DNA of 64,000 nucleotides from Pelobates cultripes (Eukaryota; Chordata; Amphibia; Anura; Pelobatidae), in the NCBI GenBank assembly GCA_933207985.1, contig OW240912.1, positions 365,197,359-365,261,358 of the forward strand, written 5' to 3'. Below the pieces are notes generated by a model that worked only from the letters and a program-made list of their open reading frames with translations, was not told the origin of the DNA and did no database searches. Shown here piece after piece: positions 34,617-46,778 of this stretch. The position numbers and the translations under genes were made by a program. Position 1 is the stretch's first letter; each line of letters opens with the position of its first letter.

Positions 34617-35220
34617 GTGTTCTACATATTAGACATTTTTGTAAAAAAATTATTAAAAATTATAGACACACGTATATTATTGACAGTTGTGCAATTTTAT
34701 CAAAGGATATTGTTTAGTTCCATTTCGGCATTTAAACCAAAAGGAACTAAGGTTTTTAAAGTATATGTCCAGTACATTTCTTGGTTGGTCAGTATTTTAC
34801 TTAAGTCCCCTCCTCTCCATGGAACTTTAATATGTTGTATACAACAAAACTTTAAACTTTTAGGGTCACTATCATGGTGTTCTAAATAATGCTTAGACAG
34901 GGTGTGATTGATACATTTTCTTTTTATATTGTAAACATGCTCTCTTAGTTTTCAGCATTCTTTTGGTTTGTCCTTTGTACTGGTAACCACAACCACACTA
35001 TAACAATTAAATGATCTGTTTGGCGTGACATGTGATACAGTCATTAATGTCATAATTTTTCTTTGTTTTATGGGACTGGAAGATAGTGATCCTTCCAAAT
35101 GGTGGTCCAGTAGTTTTACATATATTGCATTCTCCACATTTGAAAAAACCTTTTTGATCATTCAAAAAATGTTTTTCAGGATTTGGGACTTTACAACTGT
35201 GTACTAATTTCTGTTTTAAA
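34617..35220 (-). pseudogene. PLE 3 GIY-YIG endonuclease region
   Basis: On the minus strand, frames reading GYQYKGQTKR (a degenerate YIG-like segment, about 34985), WRGGDLSK (about 34810) and WTYTLKTLVPFGLNAEMELN (about 34770-34715) align in order with the C-terminus of the intact PLE at 56620-56880. The zinc motif CGEC-like cysteines lie near 35130. Multiple stops and frameshifts make it inactive. The catalytic nickase function can only be inferred from family. Confidence 0.65.
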
Positions 35221-35611
35221 GTTGGTGCTCCTCTAAAAACTGCTTTGGGTTTTGGAGTAAAACCAAACCTAGTATCCTGTAATAGTAAATGCCAGTTTTT
35301 GTAAATGCATTTTTAAAAAAAATTTTTTTTTTAAATGGGACTGGGAACTGTAGTTAAAAATAAGAGGACACATGAAATCTTGTTGATCTTATTGCGTTCA
35401 GATGGTAACAATAGTTTTCGTCTCTCCAGTATACTAACCTTATGTGCTGCTTCTCTTAGAAGTGCTTGATTATAATATTTTTCCTCAAATTGTGCTTTTA
35501 CTTTTTCTGTCTGTACTTTACATATTTCTTCATATGTACAGTTCTTTTTAATTCTTTGAAATTACATTATTCAGCCAGGGAGGATAATGAGAACTGGAAT
35601 TTAAAATGAAT

Positions 35612-35986
35612 CTATTTACATCCACACTTTTTAAAAAAAGTCTTGGATTTAAGTATATTGTGATCTACGTAGAACTCCAAATCATAAAAGTCTATGCTAG
35701 TGGGATTATACTTGTACGTAAATAATAGGTTAAAATTATTCTTACTGATGTAAGTATGAAATTCTAATAAATGGTACTCCTCTCCCTCCCAAATAAAAAA
35801 ACAATCATCAATGTAGCCTCTGTAGAGGACTGGATTCACGACCCAGGGCGGTCCTTGCCATATGAATAAGTCTTCCCAAAAGGACATAAAAATATTGTCA
35901 TAACTGGGTGCGAATCTAGTCCCCATAGCTGTGCCATTAACTTCGAGGTATATATCCTGGTTGTCCAAAAATGTTTTATTATTCAA
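35612..35986 (-). pseudogene. PLE 3 reverse transcriptase, palm region
   Basis: A 124-codon open stretch with VNGTAMGTRFAPSY (RT motif B), RGYIDDCFFIW (YIDD catalytic motif C) and TSIDFYDLEFYV (motifs D/E), ending KTFFKK. Order and spacing match residues 245-345 of the PLE ORF2 at 54929. It is a fragment of a longer pol; the next pieces are at 37091-36894 (upstream) and 35220-34617 (downstream). Confidence 0.8.
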
Positions 35987-36134
35987 TATGAAATCGATAC
36001 ATTCAAATATAAATTCTACCTGTCACATATTCATATTTATATAAAAAGAATAGTCCTGCACTCACTCCCATATTCATATTTGCCTTATCATAGAGTCTGC
36101 CTAATAGCTTGTAATGTTAGGTGACTAACATAAA

Positions 36135-36669
36135 ATTTTAGTGCGGTGTAAGTAACAGAGACCTATACCTGTAAGTGGAGCGCTCAAACACATATACAGC
36201 TTACCAAACGTTATTTTGTTCAATGGTGCAGTATAGGGTACATGTCAAGGAAAATACAAAAAAATACAATATAGTGCAGATGGTATTTAAAGTGGCAATG
36301 CAATAATTATAGTAATGTCATAATGAATTGTACACTCACATTTCAAGGAGCCTGTATATAGAAACACTGGCTCCGTATTGAGGCTTGTGTGCTTATTATG
36401 GTAGCACCACCCTTCTACTTCGATTTGGAGTAATTCTCAAAGACAAAAAGAGGGAGAGTGGACCAATATGTAGATTGCGATAATAAAAACACAAATATGT
36501 GTTAGTAAATGTGGTGCATTTCATCTGCACTATATTGTATTTTTTTGTATTTTCCTTGACATGTACCCTATACTGCACCATTGAACAAAATAACGTTTGG
36601 TAAGCTGTATATGTGTTTGAGCGCTCCACTTACAGGTGTAGGTCTCTGTTACTTACACCACACTAAAAT
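36135..36669. mobile_element. Foldback element with ~145-bp inverted arms
   Basis: Arms 36135-36285 and 36524-36669 are reverse complements (ATTTTAGTG, GGTGTAAGTAACAGAGACCT, CTGTAAGTGGAGCGCTC). The centre (36290-36520) includes CACTCACATTTCAAGGAGCC, a wording similar to the centre-proximal part of the foldback at 32811. It splits the RT of PLE 3 between motifs A and B. The left boundary could extend to about 36022. Confidence 0.65.
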
Positions 36670-36893
36670 CTACAAATTTGTTCAGTGGAATATAGGATAT
36701 TTCCACACAAGTGTATGGAGCTGCCTGTAAATCACTTTCATCTTTTAAGCACTTTGTTACACACACTCCTCCGTAAAAAGAGGTAACCTTTGATTGGGAC
36801 TAACATTAAATGGCTATTCCAATCTTTTCCCTCTATTAGTTTTACGAGATCACAGCTGTCTTTTAGATATAATTTGGACATTTTGACATACAG

Positions 36894-37091
36894 CTATAAT
36901 AAAGTGTATATGTACTGTGATAAATTGGCAGTAAGTAAATATATCCCTGAAATTATAGGTCTACCAGGGGGTTGGGTTAAACTCTTGTAGATTTTTGGGA
37001 TAAAGTAAAAAACAATTTTTTTAGGATATGCTATAGATACATAATCATACTCTTTTTTTTTTTTGTCAGAATTCCCAAGGTATAGATTCAC
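36894..37091 (-). pseudogene. PLE 3 reverse transcriptase, fingers region
   Basis: The words FYFIPKIYKS and PPGRPIISGI followed by LTANLSQYI are the conserved N-terminal RT motifs of PLEs, matching residues 115-145 of the intact ORF2 at 54929. The fragment is directly followed, in the sense direction's upstream side, by the solo LTR at 37114. Stops downstream (36890-36700) show decay. Confidence 0.75.
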
Positions 37092-37113
37092 TTACTGCCA
37101 AATTATGGCTTTG

Positions 37114-37735
37114 TGTTATGGCTCCCGGCCCACCACATGGCGCAGCCATGCCCGACTGGCACTACCTCGCCGATATTACGAGCTTATCTGCTCGCCGGTG
37201 AGCCGGGAACCACTCCTCTGTGTCTTCTGGGCGTTGCGCCAAAATCAAAGAAGGCGCTGACCATGTGGTCGCACACACCACTAGCTCCGCCCCTAAAATT
37301 TATACGGACGTGCGCGTGAGGTCACGACGTCAACGCACACGCACTTTCTGGGGTCAGAGGTCATCCTCTGACCAATCAGAGCCCAGAGAGGGATATAACT
37401 CCCTAATTCACTCCAGTTCTTTGCCCTGTCGTGGTTTCCTGTTCCTGGTTCCCTAGAGTGCGTTTATCTTTGTGAATCTGACTTCCTGGTATCCTGATCT
37501 TGGCTTTTCCCTGGTTATTCCGAATTCTGGTTCCCCTGTCTTGGCTTGTTTAAACGTTATCTGTGTATTTCTGGCTTCCTTGACCTCAGCTTTCCCTTTG
37601 ACCATTCTCTTTCTCTAGCGTATTAGTCCGGCCATTCTAAGGTCCGGTTTACGCTCTGTCCTTTTATTTCCTTTCCTTTTTTATGTATATGTTTACATAG
37701 TTTCTGCGTGTTGGACCACACTAGCAACCGTGACA
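37114..37735 (+). mobile_element. Solo LTR (copy D) in PLE 3
   Basis: 622 bp, beginning TGTTATGGCTCCCGGC and ending AACCGTGACA, with the perfect duplication CTTTG at 37109-37113 and 37736-37740. It has a near-CRE (CGACGTCA at 37325), CCAAT (GACCAATCAGAGCCC near 37370), a TATA-like GGGATATAACTCC near 37390, and the family module TTGCCCTGTCGTGGTTTCC and TTAGTCCGGCCATTCTAAGG. Confidence 0.9.
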
Positions 37736-37740
37736 CTTTG

Positions 37741-38486
37741 TTAGTTTATTATTATCTTATTATTTGATACAAATTCAAATGAATAGACTAAACAATACTC
37801 CATGGTTTAATTAGTATTGTTTAATTGTAGATCAATTTATATTAATGTTTAATATCTTATCACTAGTAAATAGTGAAGTATTCTTGCATACTCTTAAGAC
37901 ATCAGAATAAATGTGAAATAATAATGTGTTGAAGCACATGAAAAGTTCTGCCACATCACAAACTATGATTTCCACACAGTTCTGATGTTAGAATCTGACC
38001 AGGAAGGGTATATAAGAATGTATGGATCAGCTACCTCCTTATCTTGAAAAAGCCAGCTGAGCTCGGACAAAACGCGTAGAACCACTGAGAACTGAGCAGT
38101 GTTGCAAGATGTTTTTCCGTTGGATTGATGCTAACTTTTAGTGGATGCTGGATTTTATCACCATTATATTTTATCGTGTAAAAGTTCTTAATTAGGGGAA
38201 GGGTTTTTTTGTTCGTAAATAAATCATACAGTGTTACACTATTTTCAGTTTATTTGTATCCATTTAAGGTACATCAGAAATACACGGAATACTTATTATC
38301 CTTCTAAGTGGATACCATCAAAGAAGAACTTACAACACTTCATACCCTAAAAATCCACCGCTGTGGAGGTGGTAAAAATCTATTTGGATCCTTGGAACTA
38401 TCTAAAAATTTGAATCTACCCCCATGTCATGGAATTTGGGGAATATCGACTAAGCATTGACACTTTATTTTTGCAATATCTGTTTC
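37741..38486. repeat. Right inverted arm (pLTR) of PLE 3
   Basis: Reverse-complement partner of 32096-34300, uninterrupted except for the solo LTR at its inner edge. A hammerhead-like motif lies at 38043-38080. Confidence 0.75.
38043..38080 (+). ncRNA. Hammerhead-like motif, right arm of PLE 3
   Basis: Reads CTTGAAAAAGCC, a hairpin with GCTCGGAC, then AAAACGCGTAGA. The ACGCGT palindrome after the A-run is that of minimal PLE hammerheads; G of GAAA is changed to A, so it is probably inactive. Confidence 0.4.
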
Positions 38487-41400
38487 ATTCGGATTGGGGA
38501 ATTTCCTTTTGTGGTTAGCAGCTTTTTAAGATTTTTAAGTGTTTAATATAATTTTATTTTTTAATACTTTGATTTATTTTTGATTATTAGAGACCTATCT
38601 GCCCCATTCAGCCAAGCCATCTTTTATACTGCTTTGGTGCAGTACTGTGTGTGCCAGAGGAGGTGTGGATACGAAGCCATACCTTTAACTTTCTTTTTAC
38701 CAATGCATCAAAACAGTATAAGGGAGCTGCTTGTTTGGAAACCGAAGCCAAGTCTCTTATGATATTGTTATGCTACAGGAGGAGGAAAATAATATATTCT
38801 AGATATTACACTAGTGCCAGCCACACATTCAGTACATGTATATTTTCTAAAACAGTAACTAAGGTTAGAGACAGCAGGAGTGGGAAAGCAGTACTCAAGA
38901 ACTGTTCATCAAATACACGGCACTTGTCTTTATTCCTACATATTTTGGATAGATATATAAACAGAACATCAGAGGGACAGATAGATAGATAGATAGATAG
39001 ATAGATATAGATAGACATATAGGTAGGTAAGTAGACAGACAGATAGATAGATAGATAGATAGATAGATTAGAAGTCTAAATATTTTTATTAAAATATTGT
39101 CTCAAACTGAACAGAAAACTACATAAATTCTCTGCTTTAAAAACACATTTAGAAAAGAAATGAACAGAGTTTTAATCAAATTATCTTTTTCCCTTACATA
39201 AATTGTATCTGTCAGGATGCAAGTGATACAAGCAAGGCTTATATAGAGCTGGGTTAAGCTTGGCCAAGAAAAACTAAAGTTTAAAAACGGCCTTTACAAA
39301 AGAATGCAATGTGTGCCAGAGCTGATATAATGTAATACCAAACAGGTGTAAACAATAAGTGAATTTGCCTCTGATTGTGTGCATGAGTAACGTAGAATCA
39401 TGAGACTTGCAGCTGAAAACGGTCCATACTCAGCAGATGTGCAATGCACAGATTTGCCATGCTTGTTTCAGAATAGTACTCTATGCCAATAAATAAAATT
39501 AACAAATGGCACATTATTTTCCATGCTGTTGCATCCAATAATGTGCTAACGATCTTTTTTGCACATGTCTAAAGATTTCTTTAATACATATATTAATTGG
39601 AGCTGTTTTTCCTTGGAAGTTACGTAGAGTGTACATCAGGCTTACTGGTATATGGTTATTGGCATAAATGGCTATTACCAATATAATGATGTAATATGAT
39701 CCCAACTTTATGTGCTGCTATGGGGCTGATGTATGAGATATTGTGCCAGTGTTTTAATTAGAATCCCAGATTTGTGGATTTAATATCTTACTTGTGGCTC
39801 AAGTTTGGCAAACAGACTGTCAGTCCAGATGGAAATTGGTGTTTATTTATATCCAAAGGTATATTTAATCTGTTGAGTAATAAAATGGTATACCACATAA
39901 AATGATCAGGGCTTTAGATATATTCCGTTCCAGACTGCAGGATGTAATAAAAAAAAAAAAAAATGTATATATATTTTTTGCAAACTTTTTTCTTTTGTCA
40001 AACATTTGAGTATTTTATTGGTTTTACTTTTGAGAAAATTGTTAATGCAAGGAGTGAAGCAAAGAATAAGCTGAAGTTTGAAAATAATTATTTTGAATGT
40101 ACTCAGTTAAATGACTTATGATTATTTTACATTAGTACATGCATTACTACAATAGCAGAGTTTGACAAAGTAAACAGGAGACTCACTATTCGTGAAATAA
40201 CACCACTCAAATTTTTTTTTTAAATCGCAATAACTTCTGTTACTCTTATGATGTTTTCTTGTATATTAAAGTGTATTTGTTGACATCATAATCCAGTCAA
40301 TTCCAGGCACAGGCAGGGCACAGGTTGCATTGGAGAAGAAAGATTAAAGGAGATTTATCAAAGTGTTCTTTTCTAAAGAGTAAATGTACGTGAAAGAAGT
40401 TTAGTCACCAATGGAATGCACCTGCTGATTCTACTGGTTTCCATGGCAATTGCCCCATTTTTATTTTTTTCTATTCCACTTTTTGGAACACAGAGTTCTT
40501 CCGCTACTCAAAGTATGATCAGTGACAGAAAAGGGCAGATCTAACAATGATTTAAAGGGAGCCAAAATTAAAGGTCTCTGTTCTAGTATAGAGATAAGAA
40601 CGTTGGTGTGAATTTCAAACTTTAAAAATACATATTTTTAAGCACAGGTAGTCATTATAATTCTAAATATACTGGAAAGTGGCAGGCTCACTCTTTAACA
40701 TGTACTTAATGTGCCTTGTGCGTCACCAGACATAAAATACAAGACATGCATAAACCAGGGAATTTAGTACAAATGGTACAGCTCACTGATAAGTGTCTGA
40801 CTCAAACCTCTTATCTTTTCTAGTAAGTAGAAGTAGCACGTAGTACCATACACTTCATTTCCATCATTACCTGATTATTTTAACTTTTTCACATGACCAT
40901 GTTATCTTATCCTCTAATTTTTTTCTCGCACCACCATCTTTTATAGAAAATGCAAAAAAATGGAAAATTGCCACTTTTCATCTTTATTCAAAAAAAAAAA
41001 AAACCCAACAAAAACATTTACTTTTGATTAGATTTATCATTACCATATTTGCACCAGAGCTGTCAGTTATTTTTTCTGATTTGAATCTTCTTACAATGAC
41101 ATGGAATGGTCTTGGGATTTCATATTAAATAATGTATGTTTCCCTACACATTTTTGTGTTTAAGGACAAATATTGTGGCCTTGTATACATGTAAGTGTAG
41201 TGCACAGTTAAATAGTCACTGAAAAACAGGGGAAATTGTGTGACCCACAAACTCATCTTGCTTTACATATAGAATTTGATTTTATTTAAAATTAGATGGT
41301 TTTCTCATCATATAGTAAAAGATACAAAATATGGAATTTTCTCATCGAAAATTACAGTTTAAAGACCGCCACCTGGTATCAGAGGAATATTGTTTCCCTC

Positions 41401-42210
41401 CCAGGATCCATCGATGTGCATATTTTTTTTTTTTAAACAAATAATGAAATAAAACGAGGTAAAACATGTGTTAATCTACTGCCCATGTTCATAGTGGTGC
41501 CCTCTGAACCATAATTGCCTCGTCGATTTTCTTGATTTACTCTTTGAGTGATTTACATATTGTATATACCATATATATTATATATTTCTGATATTCTTAG
41601 TGAGACTCAGCCTTTTGTGTCCAATATACTTTTCATTTGTTTTACTGTTGAATTTGGAAGACACACTATCTGTGCCTGCTGTCTTTAGTAATAAGCAGGA
41701 GTATTTGTGATAGCGCATGCTTTCTTCCATGTGGTATTGATAAAAGCTTAACCAGATGTCTTCTTTTTTGATGTAATGGATTTCTGACTCCTGATTGAAA
41801 TCTCTTAAAAAATAACAAATGCCAAAAAGAAAAAGGATTTTTTTAAAGCAAGCTGGTAACCTATCAGAAATTCATTGCATATAATAATAGTAGTAATAAT
41901 AATAATAATAATAATAAAGTATTTAGCATTGCATATAAGGCAATCTAGGTACTTGCATACAGCAGAACATTTAAGTTGCACCTGGGGCGACTGCATGTTG
42001 TGGTTTAATGATCACTTTCTATTTTATATCTATTCACTGTAAGGTTTCTCCATTCGTAATGGCGTTTATCCACTAAACCAGGAATTCTGGAGAATTGAAA
42101 TGAAATTGAACACATTAAATCTGGAAAAAATAAACAGTCCTATTTGATTTGGGCCTAAGATCTAGAATTATTTTTTCAATTCTCTCTAAAACCAAGACCA
42201 GTGAATAAAA
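38487..42210. other. Intergenic AT-rich DNA with microsatellites
   Basis: No gene recognised over 3.7 kb. (GATA)n with variants spans 38980-39068. Homopolymer A/T runs lie at 39949, 40990 and 41426. (AAT)n at 41884-41919 heads a fragment also seen at 22585. Confidence 0.45.
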
Positions 42211-42214
42211 TATC

Positions 42215-42480
42215 TTTTTTTTTTTTTTTGCTGTTTAAACTAGTTTATTGATTTTTCTTATAATTACATGAAACTATACACTGAAACATAAAACCTCAAT
42301 CTAGTCCAGAACACACATCTATTGAAGACATGTACACTAACACTAATGACCTGTCCATATTCAAATTAAGCTATATGGAAGACAAAGAGAAATTAGAAAG
42401 AGGAAGAGATTGGGAAGCGAGAGAGAGAAAGAGGGAAGAGAGAGAAAGGAAGGATAAACTGTAGGCAGCACTCACAATAA
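42215..42480 (-). mobile_element. 5'-truncated LINE 3' end
   Basis: A T-run (42215-42229) followed by GTTTATTGATTTTTCTTATAATTACA is the complement of a LINE 3' UTR with poly(A). The far edge is purine-rich (GAAAGAGGAAGAG). No coding part. Confidence 0.5.
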
Positions 42481-43084
42481 GTAAGATCTATAGCGTAATA
42501 TCAAAAACTATTTATTAATGTTCTTTGTCTCTCAAACAAACTACATTTGAAGACCTTTGTAATTTGTAATTAAAAACCAATCTGTAGTATGTAAAACTGA
42601 TAAATAGCGCACACATTATTTCTTTTTTGAGGCTATCAATATGAACAAAATGTGTGGATTCAGTTTTCAGCTTTTTTTTAAACAACTATATTCACCAGTT
42701 GGATATCAAATTAGAAAAATGTGCCCACTTTATGCACATATGTAAAGACTCTGCGATTTATTCACTTTCATAATTCCTGTAGTTTTTCTTCTTGTTGTCT
42801 AAATCAATATATACAACATGATAAGCACTATCATAAGCCTTTGGATGGCAGGTTTTGCATGCTAACTTGATATGTTTTACTGGTTTCCTGAGTTAGACAT
42901 AAATGGAAGATTAGATAAATCCCTACATAGTTCTATGTATTTGTAATAAAAAAATACATGCAACTTGAAAGTTTAACTTGCTGTGAAGTGCTTTATGTGT
43001 GAAAAGTTTGTCTTCTTTTTTTTATTTTACAAAAAAATGCAGATTTTAATAGAAATGGACACTTTTATAAATGAACCTTTTTAA

Positions 43085-43400
43085 TCCCCCGATTGTCAAT
43101 CAGACATATAGTACTGTTACTTCCTGGTTTGGTTAAGCTTAGTGGAGATAAACTCAAGAAACAGCAATTACCCAAAGCACCTGCTTTGCAAAGACTTCTC
43201 AATGAGCTGAATTAGGAAGTCTGTGATTGGATGACCACAGAAAGTCTGGGCGGGGTTAGAAGAAGAGGACTTGCAAAGGCAGCAAACCAAATAAAAAATG
43301 CATAATTAAACGCATGCATATTTTTCATTGAGGGTATGTCTACTAAAAAGTTTTTTGTTATTAAATGGTCAATTTCTAAAACTTTGTGATCAATCTCTGC
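43085..43400 (+). repeat. Dispersed repeat, copy 2
   Basis: The reverse complement of 8830-9210; shared words include GTCTGTGATTGGATG, CAGAAAGTCTGGG and GTACATCTACTAAA-type (here GTATGTCTACTAAA). Confidence 0.6.
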
Positions 43401-44699
43401 AGCTGCTGCTAAAGATTGAGATCTGTGTTCCAAGTGGTTCTTGGCTATATCTTGATGCTGTCAAAATACAAGACAGGTGATGACCACATTTGTACTATTT
43501 ATGAGTCTTCTGTGTATCCTTACCAAATGTCAAAGGTCTCTCGAGGTTGCAGATGTGGTAATAAAAAATAATGTCCATTTTTTGCCTTAAAGATTTTACG
43601 TGAAATGTTTCAAGAATATTATTTTACTAAGGCACAGGTGATGGAATTTATTGACAAAAATGTGATTTTAGTGTCTACATAAATTGATTGAAAATTAACA
43701 CTGAAAATGAATCTCGCTTATTGTGAGCGTTCCATTTTGTCTGTCTGACCATTTGGCCTCTAAACATTTGCTTACTTGCAGTAATAACGTGGATGACACT
43801 AAGATAAGAAGATCACAGGAAGCTGAAAAGAATTTACAGAATAAAAACCAATAAAGAATGTGTTTTTACTATCCACAGATGTTTCGGGGGCTTTAAACAT
43901 TACATGGTATGATTCTATGTGAAGCCAAATTCTTTACAGAGCCAAACCACTACTTACAAATTTTTCATTCAATGCAGATACGATTTAGTATATTTACACA
44001 GCATCAATGGCTAAACCCGTTTGCCCAAATAAACGCAATACAAACATATTTTTAATTTTAATGATGCCCCTTTGTAACATTTCGCTGAGACAATAGTCAT
44101 GGGGTCATTTTTAATGTTTTAAATTCAAATATAATTTTCATGGGTTCATGCTCCTTACAATATCTACAAAACAAGTGATTTAGAAACTACTTTCTTGTGG
44201 TGCTACTGTTAAGAACACATTGGTATTGATAACTTCTTTTAAGATGTTGGCATTAAAGCATCATACTTTTTTTGCATGAAGTCAAAGACCGCTGCCTAGT
44301 CTTACTAACAAAGTATACCAGGAAGGACAACTCTATAATATGTACGTCTTGATGGAGAGAATTGAGAGAGAAAGCAGAATGGAGAATGGATACTTTAATA
44401 CAAGAAGGATAATTTAATTAAAAGTTAAAGTAAGTCATAGAATGCAGCAGTTTTAAGAGAGGGTTGGGAACTAAAAGATAGTAAAAGGAAATTCGACATT
44501 ACGTAGTGGGAAGAGTAAATTCTTGCAATGCACTTTATAAGGTTATTCTAAAGAAGAATTGCAAAATCAATTGAGTTTTAAAATGTGTGCACTAGATAGA
44601 ACAATTGGTTCTTATTTTTTATGACTATAAACGTAGCCTTCAGCTGCAACACAACTAAAATAATTCAATACAGTCTGCTGCATGCATGCCCGCTACATT
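43401..44699. other. Intergenic, no gene seen
   Basis: AT-rich with no recognised family or structure. Confidence 0.4.
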
Positions 44700-44960
44700 A
44701 AGTGATGGGGGAAAATATTGAAATTTTTTTTTGTCCTGTTACCCCTCATTTCTCGCTTCCTCCCCTCCTTCATGTGGCTTTTGTATGGGAAAATTCTTAG
44801 AGTTAACAGTTTTTTTTCTACTTGGGCCAATATGTTGATCATGTTGATATTGTTAATTGTTCATATTTTATTTCAACGGATCTGGGACTGCAATCTTTTT
44901 TGTCTACAAGTGTGTTACATTTGTTGTCTCCCAATAAAAATTGTATTGAGAAAAAAACAA
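44700..44960 (+). mobile_element. 5'-truncated L1 3' end
   Basis: L1-like 3' UTR ending TTGTTGTCTCCCAATAAAAA and TTGTATTGAGAAAAAAAC, with a polyadenylation signal at 44932. Only about 260 bp remain. Confidence 0.55.
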
Positions 44961-45480
44961 AAACCTAGCTCTTAACCGCCTGTCACAAAAGCAAGTTACT
45001 ATCTCAATATATGTTTAAATAAATAATTTTAGAAAAATCTTGTTTATCTTACCGCCGGTCCTGTCAAGTAATGTTGAAACCAAACTAGTCCAGCATCTGC
45101 TACAAATACCACCTTCTCCTTTAGCAAATGCTTCTCTTTTGTACATTGTAAAATCAAAAATGTAATAACCAAGCTGAATGAATTAAAAGCTTGACATTTT
45201 AATTACAAACCATATATATCTGTTCTGTTTAAAACATAGCTGACCCCTACCCAACAAAAAGCCAAAAAAATAAATAAACAAACAACCTGGTAGTGTTATT
45301 TGCCATCCAAGGTAATTCATGCTATAGGCATGACCTTTCAAGAAAAGGTCTTGCTGTGTGTGTGAAAACAATAAATACCCTTTTAAAATTTAACTTCTTC
45401 TTCCTTGCCCATTTTAACTTTCTATCCAGCCTAATAAGACTTCCATTTACAAAACAAGTGAATTGTTAGCAACGACCATC
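44961..45480. other. Intergenic, no gene seen
   Basis: AT-rich; the last bases lead into the TACCT duplication at 45481-45485. Confidence 0.4.
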
Positions 45481-45485
45481 TACCT

Positions 45486-46541
45486 TGTAACGGCACCCCC
45501 AGGCATAAAAGGGTTAAACAGCCGTTTAGTAGATCTTCCCTTCAGGCACAGCTACTGCAGAACACCAATCCACCGAACAGGAAACCTTATGAATGCCGTA
45601 AACAGCCGAATAGGAAAAACCATACGAATAGGTTTACACTCCTAGCAGTCGAACTGGAACAGCATACAATAAATCCCTCAAAGAATGAGACAAGGCTCTG
45701 TTTTGAGGGTCAAGCAGTGAACAGACAGAGCTGTGGGTTTATTGTTCTTATATACACCTTAGTACCACCCACAGGGTTTTGGAAAACAACCAATAAACAC
45801 GTACAATACACTCAGACACTCCCACACAAAATCCTCCCCTCTGCCTGTGATAAAATTACCTTGCACAATGGGTAATAGAATTATCACAGACAGAGAAATA
45901 CAGTTTTTCCACATTATTCATAACTTTAAAAGTATGCATCGCATTCAGATAAAACTTACATTTTCAGAATCAGCATACTCCAAATACGAACATGTGTCGA
46001 AATAATCCACATTGGTCCATTGGTTCAAAAGATAGATTGAAGTCCTTTGTGACCAAAGGAAGCATGGCTTTTGTGCCCAAAACCAGTTCCACAGAGTCTT
46101 CTATCCTAGAGATAATTGGGAAGTAATCCAATTATCTCCAAGGACAGAGGCAAAACTCCATTAAGCACATGGCAGTAAAAAGACCGTAAAATACAATAAA
46201 ATACACAAGGTTACATTTATTACATAAAATACAGACATGCAACATATCCCCAGATAGCTTAGGTGTGAGCACACATTATTACTGAATGGCACTCAGACCA
46301 CACACATACAGTTTAATTGCCATGGAGCCAAAGTCTTTCCCATAGTCTTTCATTATACGAATGGACTCCATGGCATAGCTATCTGGGGTATCACCGCTCA
46401 AACAGGGCAAGCACCGAATGACCCGGCTTTTGTGTCTTTGCAGGGGAAAATCAAGCGTTTCAACATGGGGCCATAGTCTAATGGCAGCAGGCGGGTAACC
46501 AGGCTCCTCCAATGCACAGTGGCGAGATTGGTCTCATCACA
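45486..46541 (-). repeat. 3' LTR of the non-autonomous element
   Basis: 1056 bp. It is homologous to the 5' LTR from its outer end to about 46395 (CATATCCCCAGATAGC, TTGCCATGGAG, CAAAGTCTTT), but the last ~145 bp on the polypurine side are unrelated. Confidence 0.8.
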
Positions 46542-46556
46542 TCTCTCCCCTTTTCC
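46542..46556 (-). promoter_or_regulatory. Polypurine tract
   Basis: The minus strand reads GGAAAAGGGGAGAGA immediately before the LTR start TGTGATGAGACC, the expected place for plus-strand priming. Confidence 0.75.
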
Positions 46557-46778
46557 AAACAGACTAACAAGGTATCTGACCTCCTGCCGGTCAGTGCCCT
46601 GGTTAGTCCAGCAGCCCACCCACAAAACACAATCAGCAGTACAGCCCACCCACAATAACTGGTTACTACTCCTGGGTAGAGGAGAAACTTTTCCATGTCC
46701 AGGTGCCTCACCACGGCTGTGCTGGGTACTGGTAAGCTGCCTTGGTGGGTTGCTGAGTGGGCAGAGACCAGCGGTACT

